Assembly: GCA_937923575.1 (NCBI GenBank)
Contig: CALDUL010000008.1
Span: 1 to 42,860 of the forward strand
DNA length: 42,860 nucleotides
Source: an uncultured Algimonas sp.
GTDB taxonomy: Bacteria > Pseudomonadota > Alphaproteobacteria > Caulobacterales > Maricaulaceae
Reading direction: 5' to 3'
The notes beneath the pieces are model-generated. The model saw only the letters and a program-made list of their open reading frames with translations. It ran no database searches and was not told the origin of the DNA. Both the position numbers and the translations under genes were made by a program. This document shows, in pieces, positions 8,241-16,286 of this stretch (position 1 is its first letter; every line of letters begins with the position of its first letter).

Positions 8241-8468
8241 ATGGAAGCAGAAGCAGCAAAATATATCGGCGCCGGCATTGCAGGCCTGGCCCTTCTCGGC
8301 GCCGGCCTCGGCATCGGTAACATCTTCGCCAACTTCCTTTCGGGCGCACTGCGCAACCCGTCGGCTGCCGCTGGCCAGCGCACCAACCTGCTGCTCGGTT
8401 TCGCACTCTGCGAAGCGACCGGCCTGTTCGGTTTCGTGCTCGCCATGATCATCCTGTTCGCAGCATAA
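8241..8468 (+). CDS. atpE: ATP synthase F0 subunit c
   Basis: Subunit c is the proteolipid of the rotor ring. The product has 75 residues in two helices. The glycine-rich first helix contains GAGLGIGN (residues 20-27), the polar loop is RNPSAAAGQR, and the proton-carrying Glu58 is in ALCEATGLFG. There is no sodium-site signature around it, so a proton-driven enzyme is expected. A good ribosome site (AGGAGACCCC) lies before ATG 8241, in keeping with the high translation needed for this multi-copy subunit. Confidence 0.97.
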   Translation: MEAEAAKYIGAGIAGLALLGAGLGIGNIFANFLSGALRNPSAAAGQRTNLLLGFALCEATGLFGFVLAMIILFAA

Positions 8469-8492
8469 TCACCTAAACCGGAGACGCGAACC

Positions 8493-9014
8493 GTGGCTGA
8501 AACCACTTACGAAGGCGCGGACGCCGCGTCAGGCGGGCTGCCGCAGCTCGACGTCTCCACTTGGGGGAGCCAGATCTTCTGGCTCGCCCTCACCTTTGCA
8601 GTGCTCTATTTTGCGCTGTCCCGCTTCATTCTGCCGAACCTGCGCGACACCATTGCCAATCGTTCGGACCGGATTGCGGATGATCTCGACGCCGCCTCGC
8701 GCATGCAGCGCGAAGCCGAAGAGGCGGAGAAGGCCTATGAAGCCGCGTTGAAAGACGCGCGGGCCAAGGCATCCAATGTCGCCGAAACCACGCGCCAGAG
8801 CCTCGACGCCGAAATCCAAAAGGAACTCGACGCCGCCGACGCTGAAAGCGAAGCCCAAGCCCTTGTGGCCGAAGGCCGTATTCGCGACATCAAGACGGCC
8901 GCCCTGTCCAATATCGACAATGTTGCCTCCGACGTGGCCGGAACCCTCGTCCGCGAGTTGACCGGAAAGTCCGTCACTGACGCGAAAATCCGCGCGGCTC
9001 TGGCGAAAGGCTGA
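8493..9014 (+). CDS. atpF': ATP synthase F0 subunit b' (second stator stalk)
   Basis: The 173-residue product has one N-terminal membrane helix (IFWLALTFAVLYFALSRFIL, about residues 28-47) and then a long Ala/Glu/Arg-rich helix. It is the b' member of the heterodimeric peripheral stalk found in Alphaproteobacteria and photosynthetic bacteria. A GTG start at 8493 follows a CCGGAGACG ribosome site. Gene order c, b', b is standard. The N-terminus before the helix (about 27 residues, acidic) is longer than in the b subunit, as usual for b'. Confidence 0.92.
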   Translation: MAETTYEGADAASGGLPQLDVSTWGSQIFWLALTFAVLYFALSRFILPNLRDTIANRSDRIADDLDAASRMQREAEEAEKAYEAALKDARAKASNVAETTRQSLDAEIQKELDAADAESEAQALVAEGRIRDIKTAALSNIDNVASDVAGTLVRELTGKSVTDAKIRAALAKG

Positions 9015-9019
9015 TCAGC

Positions 9020-9550
9020 ATGATTTCGACAATGCTCCCCATTTTCGCGGCGAAAGACGTTCCCTTCTATCAAGACAGCACCTTTTGGGTGTTGGTCCCG
9101 CTGCTGATCTTCTTCGCCTTTCTGATATACAAAGGCGTCTTCTCATCTGTCGGCAAAACGCTCGATGCACGCGCCAATGTTATACGAGAGGAACTCGACG
9201 AGGCCCGTCGTCTGCGCGAGGAAGCGCAGAAACTTCATGCCACCTATCAGCGCAAACAGGCCGAAGCCGAAGCGCAGGCCGTCGAGATTGTCGAGAAAGC
9301 CCGCCGCGATGCCGAAGCCATGGCGACAAAATCGCGCGCCGATCTGGCTGAGCGTCTAGAACGTCGCGCCGCACAAGCCGAAGCCAAGATCGCCTCCGCC
9401 GAGGCGCAAGCCCTGGCCGAAGTGAAAGCGCGTGCTGCCGACCGTGCCGTCGATGCCGCCGAAGCGCTGCTGCGGTCCGAACTCACGGCCGCCGACAAGA
9501 CCAAGCTGTTCAAATCCGGCCTGTCGCAACTCGGCAACGCGCTGAACTAG
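9020..9550 (+). CDS. atpF: ATP synthase F0 subunit b
   Basis: The 176-residue peripheral stalk subunit has a single membrane helix near the N-terminus (FWVLVPLLIFFAFLIYKGVF, about residues 22-41) and a long coiled-coil region (ARRLREEAQKLHATYQRKQA onward). It starts 5 nt after the b' stop. It is the last gene of the F0 operon. A short stem at 9565-9580 (GGCGG/CCGCC) lies after the stop but has no T-run. F1 genes are not in the window, as expected for Alphaproteobacteria, where F0 and F1 operons are separate. Confidence 0.94.
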   Translation: MISTMLPIFAAKDVPFYQDSTFWVLVPLLIFFAFLIYKGVFSSVGKTLDARANVIREELDEARRLREEAQKLHATYQRKQAEAEAQAVEIVEKARRDAEAMATKSRADLAERLERRAAQAEAKIASAEAQALAEVKARAADRAVDAAEALLRSELTAADKTKLFKSGLSQLGNALN

Positions 9551-9664
9551 GCTTTGCTTGCGCGGGCGGGAAACTCCGCCTTCGCGCTGCCCGTAACCAA
9601 GCTCTCAGACGGCGACGGCGCGTCTGCATTTGGGCACGCGCTATGCGTGTGGTAGGGTGAGCAC

Positions 9665-10822
9665 ATGACTCGAAATCTAGCATTGTCTCTGACCGGCGCC
9701 GCCTTGCTCCTGGGCAGCGTGACAGCGGCAAGCGCGCAAAGCCCCCTCACCGCTCGCACAACAGCGACGCCCACGGTCATACAGCCGTCGTCGTCCCTCG
9801 ACATCTTTACGCCTCGCCCTAGCCGCCGAACGACGCTGGAATATGACGTCTGGGACGAGTTGCTCAAGGAGATGGTGTTCTACAGCGGCCCGAGCCTGCG
9901 TAAAACCGCTCCGCGCCCCGCTAACTTTACCGGAACGCGGGTGGCCCACGGCCATACGTCGAGCTACCGACTCGAAGGCAACAAAATCGTTTTCGAATCC
10001 ATGGAGGAGGAGTTTGCCGGAATCGTCGGGAGCTACGCGCAAGATCTCGTTGATATCGCCAACCGCTTGGACATCGCATCGCTGCCACGGAACGAACAGC
10101 TCGCTTTCTGGCTGAACTTGCACAACGCCTTGGCGATCAAGTCCATCGCGGATGTCTACCCGCGGTCCAAGCCGTCGACCGCGAAAGGGCCGGACGGCCT
10201 GCCCTTCCATGATTCAAAGCGCGTGACGATCCGCGGCGTTGCGCTCTCCCTGCGCGATATCCGCGAGGGTATCGTCTATGCCAATTGGAAGAACCCGAAC
10301 GTAATCTACGGATTTTTCCATGGAGACATCGGTGGACCGTCGATCCAGCGCGCCGCCTTTACGGGCGGAAACGTGGGTGGACTGCTCGAGTTCATCGGAG
10401 ATGAATATGCCAACTCGATGCGTGGCTATCATTCGGCCAATCGGACGGCGCGCGTGTCCAAGCTCTACAAGGATGCTGCGCCCTGGTTCTTTCCTGACTT
10501 TGACGCCGACGTGCGGAGGCACTTGATCAGTCTGCAACGCCCGGAGGTCGCGAAAGATCTGCGGAAGACAGCGGGTCCAGTACGTGTGCTAGCCTATGAG
10601 ACATCCATCGCCGATCTCACGCGTGGCGAGCCGATGTACAACTCGCCTTCGCAGGTCCAGACGAACGGAAGTCAGCTGGCGCGCCCTCTTATCCAGCAAG
10701 CGCTCCGCGAGCAGGCCGAGAAGTTCAGGGAACTTCGCAAGCGCGGCCAAGGCGGCACAGTCATCATCGAGGATATCGATACCACCGACCCGGACAAGCG
10801 GGTCGGTGCGGAGGTGGAATAA
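9665..10822 (+). CDS. Exported DUF547 protein
   Basis: The product has 385 residues with a clear signal peptide (LALSLTGAALLLGSVTAASA, cleavage near residue 25). The DUF547 core is recognised by NEQLAFWLNLHNALAIKSI (about residues 141-159) and by the later DIREGIVYANW and HGDIGGPSI segments. DUF547 proteins are widespread and periplasmic or secreted, and their biochemical role is not established. Some resemble papain/transglutaminase-like folds, but no catalytic assignment is made here. An AGGGTGAG ribosome site precedes ATG 9665. The C-terminal 60 residues are charged and probably extended. It stands alone between atpF and a convergent small membrane gene. Confidence 0.85.
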   Translation: MTRNLALSLTGAALLLGSVTAASAQSPLTARTTATPTVIQPSSSLDIFTPRPSRRTTLEYDVWDELLKEMVFYSGPSLRKTAPRPANFTGTRVAHGHTSSYRLEGNKIVFESMEEEFAGIVGSYAQDLVDIANRLDIASLPRNEQLAFWLNLHNALAIKSIADVYPRSKPSTAKGPDGLPFHDSKRVTIRGVALSLRDIREGIVYANWKNPNVIYGFFHGDIGGPSIQRAAFTGGNVGGLLEFIGDEYANSMRGYHSANRTARVSKLYKDAAPWFFPDFDADVRRHLISLQRPEVAKDLRKTAGPVRVLAYETSIADLTRGEPMYNSPSQVQTNGSQLARPLIQQALREQAEKFRELRKRGQGGTVIIEDIDTTDPDKRVGAEVE

Positions 10823-10835
10823 TCGGGCTCGCCCG

Positions 10836-10988
10836 CTAGACCTTCTTGATCATATTTAGGACGAAGAAAATGACAGCGACGACAAGACAGGCACCTGCCG
10901 CATATGTCGCGATCGGCGCGACACCGCCGATGCCGAGCGCGCCCGCCACGATAGCGATGATGAAAAATATGATGGCCCAGCGAAGCAT
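10836..10988 (-). CDS. DUF1328 small membrane protein
   Basis: The 50-residue peptide beginning MLRWAIIFFIIAIVAGALG has two hydrophobic helices separated by IGGVAPIATYAAG. This is the signature of the DUF1328/YtjA family of tiny inner-membrane proteins, often induced by stress. The start at ATG 10986-10988 is supported by GGGAGAGAG just upstream. A longer frame to 11042 is not. It converges on the DUF547 gene (13 nt between stops) and diverges from the SRPBCC gene. Function unknown. Confidence 0.85.
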   Translation of the reverse strand: MLRWAIIFFIIAIVAGALGIGGVAPIATYAAGACLVVAVIFFVLNMIKKV

Positions 10989-11045
10989 GGCTCTCTCCCA
11001 GTTATGGCGGACTATATTGTCCTTGGCTGAAGAACGCGGCACCGC

Positions 11046-11558
11046 ATGAGATCGTTCCGTTGCATTATTTTTGCGTTCGGATCGCTCTCGCTCGCCGCGC
11101 CAGCTTCCGCACAGCTACGTCCCATGGTCTATGCGGAGACGACGGTTGAGGCCTCGCCAGAACAGGTTTTTGAAGATTGGACGTCGGAGGACGCGCTGAC
11201 ACGTTTCTTTGCCAAGAGCGCCCAGATCGAGGCCGAGCCCGGTGGCACCTATAAGCTCTGCTTTGCGGAGGACGCGCCGCAGGGGTCGTGCGGGAATGAC
11301 AACGGGCGCATCATGGCGCTGCAGGACGGTCGCATGCTGGCCTTCACTTGGGCCATGCCGCCCTATATGCCGGAAATCCGCCCTCACCTCACCAGCGTAC
11401 AGCTCCGGTTTGAGCCTGCCGGTCTGGAGCGCACGCGCGTGCGGCTCTACCACACGGGCTTTGGCGATAGCGCGGCATGGCGCGAGGGGGAACGATATTT
11501 CGAGACGACCTGGCCCGCCGTGCTGCAAGCCTACCGTGAGGACGTCAGCGCGCGTTAG
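11046..11558 (+). CDS. Exported SRPBCC/AHSA1-like protein
   Basis: The 170-residue product starts with a signal peptide (CIIFAFGSLSLAAPASA). A START/Bet v 1-like domain of the activator-of-Hsp90 homology type follows, with TTVEASPEQVFEDWTSEDALTRFF at the start and a C-terminal helix RYFETTWPAVLQAYRED. Such domains bind hydrophobic ligands. Export is unusual for the cytosolic AHSA1 branch but is seen in some marine Alphaproteobacteria. A Cys pair (LCFAEDAPQGSC) could form a disulfide in the periplasm. The stop overlaps the stop of the convergent exbD-type gene by four bases. Confidence 0.75.
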   Translation: MRSFRCIIFAFGSLSLAAPASAQLRPMVYAETTVEASPEQVFEDWTSEDALTRFFAKSAQIEAEPGGTYKLCFAEDAPQGSCGNDNGRIMALQDGRMLAFTWAMPPYMPEIRPHLTSVQLRFEPAGLERTRVRLYHTGFGDSAAWREGERYFETTWPAVLQAYREDVSAR

Positions 11559-11953
11559 GGTATCTCGACCCGGATAGAGATCGGAATATCCGCCTGATAA
11601 AAGCGGTCTTTCAGCATGACAACAGCATCGACGCTGGCCTGAGGCGCGGCGGCCAGCACAACGGAGCCGTCAGGCTGCATCGCGCGCAGGGCTTCGATGC
11701 GCGGCAGCACGCCGGTCAAAGAGACACGCCTGCCCTCGACCACAGCCTGATCATCGGCATCGAGCGAGACGAGAAAGCTCTTGGACAGCGGGGGTGCGCT
11801 CTCGTCGAGCGGCGGCTCGGTAAAGTCCATGCCCTGCTCGTCCAGAAAGACGGAGGCGACGATAAAGAAGATCAGCATGATGAAAACGATGTCGAGCATC
11901 GGCGTCATGGCCACCTCGGCGTCGTATCCGGCCCGTCGTCGTGGTCTGCGCAT
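11555..11953 (-). CDS. ExbD/TolR-type biopolymer transport protein, solo
   Basis: The 132-residue product has the ExbD/TolR layout: a short basic cytoplasmic N-terminus, AEVAMTPMLDIVFIMLIFFIVAS with the proton-carrying Asp in the single membrane helix, and a periplasmic domain ending near VMLKDRFYQADIPISIRV. With an ExbB/TolQ partner such proteins use the proton gradient to power TonB-dependent uptake or Tol-Pal. No exbB, tonB or tolQ is adjacent. GGAGAGG before ATG 11951-11953 sets the start. A strong AT-rich dyad 15 nt upstream of the start codon suggests dedicated transcriptional control. Confidence 0.85.
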   Translation of the reverse strand: MRRPRRRAGYDAEVAMTPMLDIVFIMLIFFIVASVFLDEQGMDFTEPPLDESAPPLSKSFLVSLDADDQAVVEGRRVSLTGVLPRIEALRAMQPDGSVVLAAAPQASVDAVVMLKDRFYQADIPISIRVEIP

Positions 11954-11967
11954 CGCCCTCTCCAATC

Positions 11968-12006
11968 GTGTTATATTATACTATACCATAGTGGATAATA
12001 TAACAC
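11968..12006. promoter_or_regulatory. AT-rich inverted repeat, probable operator of the exbD-type gene
   Basis: Perfect 12-bp arms GTGTTATATTAT (11968-11979) and ATAATATAACAC (11995-12006) flank a further ACTAT/ATAGT pairing with an ACC centre. The segment is AT-rich in a GC-rich genome. It sits in the 73-nt gap between the serS stop and the exbD start. The left part TGTTATATTATACTA resembles the zinc-uptake regulator core TGTTATANTATAACA, matching about 12 of 14 fixed positions. It could equally be a Fur-type or other metalloregulator site. As an RNA it could form a hairpin, but it lacks a T-tract as a serS terminator. Confidence 0.6.
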
Positions 12007-12026
12007 AATGTTAAGCGCGAGCCGCG

Positions 12027-13292
12027 TTAGCCGATGATTTCGGCCCCGCCCATATAAGGCACCAGCGCCTTGGGTACATCGATGCGTCCGTCCTCGCGCT
12101 GGTAGTTTTCCAGCACGGCGACGAGCGTGCGTCCGACGGCCAGACCGCTACCGTTCAGCGTATGGACGAAGCGATTGTCCTTCTCGCCGGCCTTGTAGCG
12201 CGCAGCCATGCGGCGAGCCTGGAAGTCGCCGCAATTGGAGATCGAGCTGATCTCGCGGTAGGTGTCCTGGCTCGGCAGCCAGACTTCCAGATCATAGGTT
12301 TTGCGCGCGCCAAATCCGAGATCGCCGGTACACAGCTCCATGACGCGGTAGGGCAGCTCGAGCCGTTGCAGCACGGCTTCGGCGCAGCGCAGCATGTTCT
12401 TGTGCTCGTCATCCGATTGCTCAGGCGCGCAGATGCTGACCAGCTCGACCTTGTTGAACTGATGCTGCCGGATCATCCCCTTCGTATCGCGCCCGGCCGA
12501 TCCAGCCTCGCTGCGGAAACACGGCGTATGCGCCGTCATGCGTTTGGGGAGCGCATCGACAGGCAGAATGCTCTCGCGGACGGTGTTGGTCAGCGAAACT
12601 TCGGCGGTGGGGATGAGGAAGTGCTCCGCAGTGCTGTAGCTGTCTTCTGCGAATTTCGGCAGCTGTCCCGTGCCTTCCATCGCTTTGGGCCAGACGAGCA
12701 GCGGCGGCGCAGTCTCCTCGAACCCCTCCCCCGTCTGCATGTCCAGCATCATCGCCGCCAGCGCTCGGTCGAGGCGCGCCAGCTGCCCGCGCAGCACGAC
12801 AAATCGAGACCCGCTCATCTTGGCGGCCGTCTCGAAATCCATCTGACCCAGCGCTTCGCCGAGATCGTCATGCGCCTTCGGCGTGAAATCGAAGCTGCGC
12901 GGCTCGCCCCATTTGGCGAGCTCGACATTGTCCTCTTCGCCTGCGCCGTGGGGCACATCGTCGGCGGGCAGGTTCGGCAGGCCGGAGAGCATATCGTGCA
13001 GCTCTCGCTGTTCTCCCTCCAGCTGTGTACCCAAGGCGGCGATCACATTCTTCGCCCCGGCCACTTCGGCTTTCAGCTTTTCCGCGTCGTCCTTGCGCCC
13101 TTCGCGCATGGCCAGGCCGATCTGCTTGGACGCGGCGTTGCGGGCGGCCTCGGCCTCCTGGACCATGCCCTTTGCTTTTCTAATGAGCTGATCGCGCTCG
13201 AGAATACGCGCGGTCTGCGGCTCCACCCCGCGACGCGCCCAGGCATCGTCAAAGGCTTTCGGGTTCTCTCGGATGGCTTTGATATCGAACAT
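12027..13292 (-). CDS. serS: Seryl-tRNA synthetase
   Basis: SerS charges tRNA-Ser and is the first enzyme of selenocysteinyl-tRNA formation where that exists. The 421-residue product has the N-terminal coiled-coil tRNA-binding arm (about residues 25-105) and a class II catalytic core. Motif 2 is seen as [20 protein letters not shown] and motif 3 as [19 protein letters not shown]. The start at ATG 13290-13292 ([11 protein letters not shown]) is the family N-terminus. The longer frame to 13364 has no support. It is divergent from sixA with 77 nt between starts. Confidence 0.97.
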   Translation of the reverse strand: MFDIKAIRENPKAFDDAWARRGVEPQTARILERDQLIRKAKGMVQEAEAARNAASKQIGLAMREGRKDDAEKLKAEVAGAKNVIAALGTQLEGEQRELHDMLSGLPNLPADDVPHGAGEEDNVELAKWGEPRSFDFTPKAHDDLGEALGQMDFETAAKMSGSRFVVLRGQLARLDRALAAMMLDMQTGEGFEETAPPLLVWPKAMEGTGQLPKFAEDSYSTAEHFLIPTAEVSLTNTVRESILPVDALPKRMTAHTPCFRSEAGSAGRDTKGMIRQHQFNKVELVSICAPEQSDDEHKNMLRCAEAVLQRLELPYRVMELCTGDLGFGARKTYDLEVWLPSQDTYREISSISNCGDFQARRMAARYKAGEKDNRFVHTLNGSGLAVGRTLVAVLENYQREDGRIDVPKALVPYMGGAEIIG

Positions 13293-13369
13293 GGCGCGGC
13301 CATAAGCGGGCGGGCGGAAGAGGTAAAGCCGACGTTGCGCACGATACGGTTTGCGGGCAGTCAAGGCCC

Positions 13370-13864
13370 ATGCTGACCCATCTGCTATTGATGCGACATG
13401 CGAAGTCCAGCTGGTCGGACCCAGACCAGACGGATCACGAACGCCCGCTCAATGAGCGCGGCCAGCGCGCGGCAACAGCGGTGGGTGCGGCGCTGCATGC
13501 GCGCGGTTACGCCCCACAAACGATCTGGAGCAGCGACGCCACGCGGACGCGGCAGACGGCGATGCGGCTGATACGCGCCATTCCAGGCGCGCAGGCGGTC
13601 CACTACCTGCCGGAGTTCTATCACGCCTCGGCAGAAGAGGTGATGCGCGTTACAGCTAACCAAGGAGAGCCGGAGTGCGAGCGCCTGATGCTGTTGGGTC
13701 ACAATCCTGGTTGGGGTGCACTGCATTCGCGCTTTGCCGGCCGGACTCATGCCTTTCCAACGGGCGCGTGCTCCGTGCTCGCCCGCGCGGGTGATGGGGA
13801 TTGGCTGGAGCCAGACAGTTGGCGGGCGGTCGACCTAATCCTGCCGCGAGAGCTGGACGCATAG
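13370..13864 (+). CDS. sixA: SixA-type phosphohistidine phosphatase
   Basis: The 164-residue product is a histidine phosphatase superfamily member of the short SixA type. The catalytic RHAKSSW motif is at residues 9-15 and the second catalytic histidine is in LGHNPGWG. SixA removes phosphate from histidines of phosphorelay or phosphotransferase proteins. Other small histidine phosphatases look alike, so substrate is inferred only. The gene is followed by a structured, gene-free interval. Confidence 0.85.
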   Translation: MLTHLLLMRHAKSSWSDPDQTDHERPLNERGQRAATAVGAALHARGYAPQTIWSSDATRTRQTAMRLIRAIPGAQAVHYLPEFYHASAEEVMRVTANQGEPECERLMLLGHNPGWGALHSRFAGRTHAFPTGACSVLARAGDGDWLEPDSWRAVDLILPRELDA

Positions 13865-13867
13865 GCC

Positions 13868-13990
13868 GCAAAGAAAAGGCGCCCGCGGTTGTCACAACCG
13901 GGGCGCCGTAAAGGGATCCGGGCACGTCCCGGGATAGGGTCTGACGTCAAGGGACCGAAGACGTCTTCCAACGAATTTTACGGGGCATGT
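13868..13990 (-). ncRNA. Candidate small RNA ending in an intrinsic terminator
   Basis: Seen directly: four adjacent dyads. The first is a near-perfect stem GGCGCCC..CGGTTG with CAACCGGGGCGCC (13878-13907, one bulge). The second is CCGGG-CACGT-CCCGG (13918-13932). The third is the 12-bp palindrome GAAGACGTCTTC (13957-13968). The fourth is a closing pair CCGTAAA/TTTACGG (13906-13912 with 13977-13983), which competes with the first stem. On the minus strand the first stem is followed by TTTTCTTT, so a minus-strand transcript would end there. No protein gene is close upstream on that strand: the nearest starts at 14654 and stops at 14259. It may instead be the 3' leader end of that gene. No family is recognised. 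Confidence 0.35.
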
Positions 13991-14258
13991 GTCGGACAGG
14001 TTTGCCACGCTCGGCCGGAAATCTCGGCATCAACCGATCGTTAACCACGGCTGCACTTCTGGTAGAACGACCCTACCATTCCCCTTCTGGTTGTGTATAT
14101 GCGATTGCAACGACAGAGTGTGTTCATCCCATCATCGCTTCTGTCGTTGCGTCGTCCCAAACCCCACGCGGGGCGCACGTGACGGTGGGCTGGTCATTGG
14201 CCTCACATTCCTCATCCCATGAGGTCAGCGACCAGCCGCCAATCACGCATCGAGACGA
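13908..14258. other. Gene-free interval between sixA and a membrane-protein gene
   Basis: About 350 bases without a credible protein gene: open frames here have no family features. It holds the structured segment described at 13868-13990. It also holds a perfect 11-bp inverted repeat GCAACGACAGA (14107-14117) / TCTGTCGTTGC (14140-14150). A TTAA-N7-TTGAT arrangement on the minus strand at 14029-14044 weakly resembles a CtrA site. The small reading frame MPRKIRWKTSSVP on the minus strand near 13985 has no ribosome site. Confidence 0.5.
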
Positions 14259-14654
14259 CTACTTGCCGATAGACAGCAGCGTGTCCTCGTCGCGCAGCAC
14301 ATAGAGCAGCCCCATCGCGGCCGCGGCTGGAATAGCGGCGAGAAACAGCTGGTTATAGGCTTCTACACCCGGAATATAGGACGGCAGCGCGAGGATGATT
14401 GCGCCCGTGTGGAGCAGAAAGACCAGCCCGTAGCTGATGCGCTTCTTGAAGCCCGTGAGAAACGCCAGCAGCAGCACGATCCAGAACACACCGATAATCA
14501 TGGCGACCGACCCGGTCAGGCCTGGCAGGTGGTAGTACTTCTTCGCGATACCGTCGGCGGCTTCGGGCCGGACGAATCGCATGATCTGCCACGGCAGCAG
14601 GAAATAGAAGATGGAAAGCCGCGTCAGAAAGAGCGGCAGGCGGAGTTTGGTCAT
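14259..14654 (-). CDS. Small integral membrane protein next to crtI
   Basis: The 131-residue protein has four predicted membrane helices: LTRLSIFYFLLPWQIMRF, GSVAMIIGVFWIVLLLAFL, ISYGLVFLLHTGAIILAL and LFLAAIPAAAAMGLLYVL. The arrangement resembles DoxX-like four-helix proteins, but no diagnostic motif is certain. A GAGG ribosome site lies eight bases before ATG 14652-14654. It lies downstream of crtI on the same strand with an 87-nt gap that contains a hairpin (14670-14693), so it may be co-transcribed with the carotenoid genes. Function unknown. Confidence 0.65.
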   Translation of the reverse strand: MTKLRLPLFLTRLSIFYFLLPWQIMRFVRPEAADGIAKKYYHLPGLTGSVAMIIGVFWIVLLLAFLTGFKKRISYGLVFLLHTGAIILALPSYIPGVEAYNQLFLAAIPAAAAMGLLYVLRDEDTLLSIGK

Positions 14655-14669
14655 TGGGGCGTCCTCGTT

Positions 14670-14693
14670 TCGCCGTAGCCTGTGGCACGGCGA
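14670..14693. other. Hairpin between crtI and the membrane-protein gene
   Basis: TCGCCGT (14670-14676) pairs perfectly with ACGGCGA (14687-14693) around a 10-nt loop. No T-run follows on either strand, so it is not a convincing terminator. It may be an mRNA processing or stability structure between crtI and the downstream gene. Confidence 0.4.
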
Positions 14694-14741
14694 GACCCAG
14701 ATTTCGAATCTCGCGATTTCACATCAGCGTGAGACGCGGCG

Positions 14742-16286
14742 CTATTTCGGCAGCAGCGCTCGGAAGTCGTCCTGAACTACACCCGCCGTCGCCTTGGCTG
14801 CACCAACCACCCCCGGAACCCCTGCACCCGGATGGGTGCCCGCGCCGACGATGTAGAGATTGTCGATGACGTCGTCGCGATTATGCGGACGGAACCAGGC
14901 ACTTTGCGTCAGGATCGGCTCGACCGAAAAAGCGGAGCCCAGATGCGTATTCATCTCGTCGCGGAAACCGTAGGGCGTCAGCGTCTTTTGAACAACCAGA
15001 TCGCGGCGCAGGTTCGGAATGGAGTGTTCTTCGAGATAGTCGAGAATCTTGTTGGCATAGGCCGGACCAATCTGGTCCCAATTGACGTCGGCATGGCCCA
15101 GATGCGGCACGGGGCTGAGCACGTAATAGGCCGAGCAGCCCTCCGGAGCCATGGACGGATCGGTCACGCTGGGCGCGTGCAGGTAGAGCGAGAAGTCTTC
15201 GGGCAGCTTTCGGCCCTTGCCGAAGATCTCGCCGATGAGTTCCTTGTAGCGCTGACCCAGCAGAATGATGTGGTGCTTCATGTCGGGGTGCTGCGTCTTC
15301 AGCCCGAAGTAGAGCACGAAGAGCGACATGGAGTGCGACTTCTTGGTAAGCTTATTGCCATAATCGCGCCCACGCGCGTGATCGCGCAGCAGGTGCTTAT
15401 AGGTGTGCACGACGTCGGCATTGCTGGCCACGAGGTCGGCATTCATCGACCAACCATCGGCCGCCTCGACACCCGTCACGCGGTCTCCGTCGGAGCGGAT
15501 GTCGGTGACTTCGGTCGATAGCCGGACCGTGCCGCCCAGGTCTTCGAACAGTTTCACCATGCCGCCCACCAACGCGCCCGTGCCGCCCTTGGCGAACCAG
15601 ACGCCGCCCTTGCGTTCCAGCGCATGGATGAGCGCGTAGATAGAGCTGGTTTTAAACGGATTACCGCCGACGAGCAGGCTCTGGAAAGAGAGCAGCTGGC
15701 GGATGCGGTCATGCTTCACGAACTTGCTGACCATGGAATAAACGCTTTTATCCGCACGCAGACGAACAAGTTGCGGTGCCGCCTTGAACATCTGGCTCAT
15801 CTTCAAGAACGCCGTTGTGCCCAGCTTTTCATAGCCCTCGCGGTAGAGATCCTGCGAATAGGCGAGAAACTTGCGGTAGCCCTTCACGTCCTCGGGATTC
15901 TTCTTTGCAATCTCCGCTTCGAGCGCGTCCTGATCGGCCCAATAGTCGAGCACGTCGCCGTCTTCCCATTGCAGGCGGTAGAACGGATCGACCGGCAGCA
16001 GGGTGACGTAGTCGTCCATTTCCCTTCCCGCGATCTCGAACAGTTCGCGCAGGCAATTGGGATCGGTGATGACCGTCGGCCCGCCGTCGAATTTGAAGCC
16101 CTTTTCCTCATAGACATAGGCGCGGCCGCCGGGCTTATCCCGGTTATCGATCATGGTGACGTCAAAGCCCATGACTTGCAGGCGGATGGCGAGCGCGATC
16201 CCGCCAAAGCCCGCGCCGATAACGATGGCGGTCGGTTTGGAGGTCGCGCCGTTGGAAACAGTCGCCGGATCAACTTGAATGTTCAT
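14742..16286 (-). CDS. crtI: Phytoene desaturase CrtI
   Basis: CrtI uses FAD to desaturate phytoene stepwise, normally to lycopene. The 514-residue product has the dinucleotide-binding motif IVIGAGFGGIALAIRLQ at residues 21-37, then PGGRAYVYEEKGFKFDGGPT. The C-terminal carotenoid-oxidoreductase signature is YIVGAGTHPGAGVPGVVGAAK. Length and both ends match bacterial CrtI. Its start overlaps the end of crtY by 17 bases, indicating one transcript, crtY-crtI. Phytoene synthase (crtB) and modifying genes such as crtZ or crtW are not in the window. The number of desaturation steps cannot be judged from sequence. Confidence 0.95.
   Translation of the reverse strand: MNIQVDPATVSNGATSKPTAIVIGAGFGGIALAIRLQVMGFDVTMIDNRDKPGGRAYVYEEKGFKFDGGPTVITDPNCLRELFEIAGREMDDYVTLLPVDPFYRLQWEDGDVLDYWADQDALEAEIAKKNPEDVKGYRKFLAYSQDLYREGYEKLGTTAFLKMSQMFKAAPQLVRLRADKSVYSMVSKFVKHDRIRQLLSFQSLLVGGNPFKTSSIYALIHALERKGGVWFAKGGTGALVGGMVKLFEDLGGTVRLSTEVTDIRSDGDRVTGVEAADGWSMNADLVASNADVVHTYKHLLRDHARGRDYGNKLTKKSHSMSLFVLYFGLKTQHPDMKHHIILLGQRYKELIGEIFGKGRKLPEDFSLYLHAPSVTDPSMAPEGCSAYYVLSPVPHLGHADVNWDQIGPAYANKILDYLEEHSIPNLRRDLVVQKTLTPYGFRDEMNTHLGSAFSVEPILTQSAWFRPHNRDDVIDNLYIVGAGTHPGAGVPGVVGAAKATAGVVQDDFRALLPK

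Noticed and set aside
12162-13376. Plus-strand frame of 404 codons opposite serS
   Set aside because: Antisense shadow created by codon bias of serS.
13987-14304. Plus-strand frame of 105 codons in the gap after sixA
   Set aside because: Ser/Thr-rich translation with no domain, no ribosome site, and it runs into the opposite membrane-protein gene.
14695-14720. tRNA T-loop-like TTCGAATC
   Set aside because: No pairing 5-bp arm, acceptor stem or anticodon arm around it on either strand. It is just a small palindrome.
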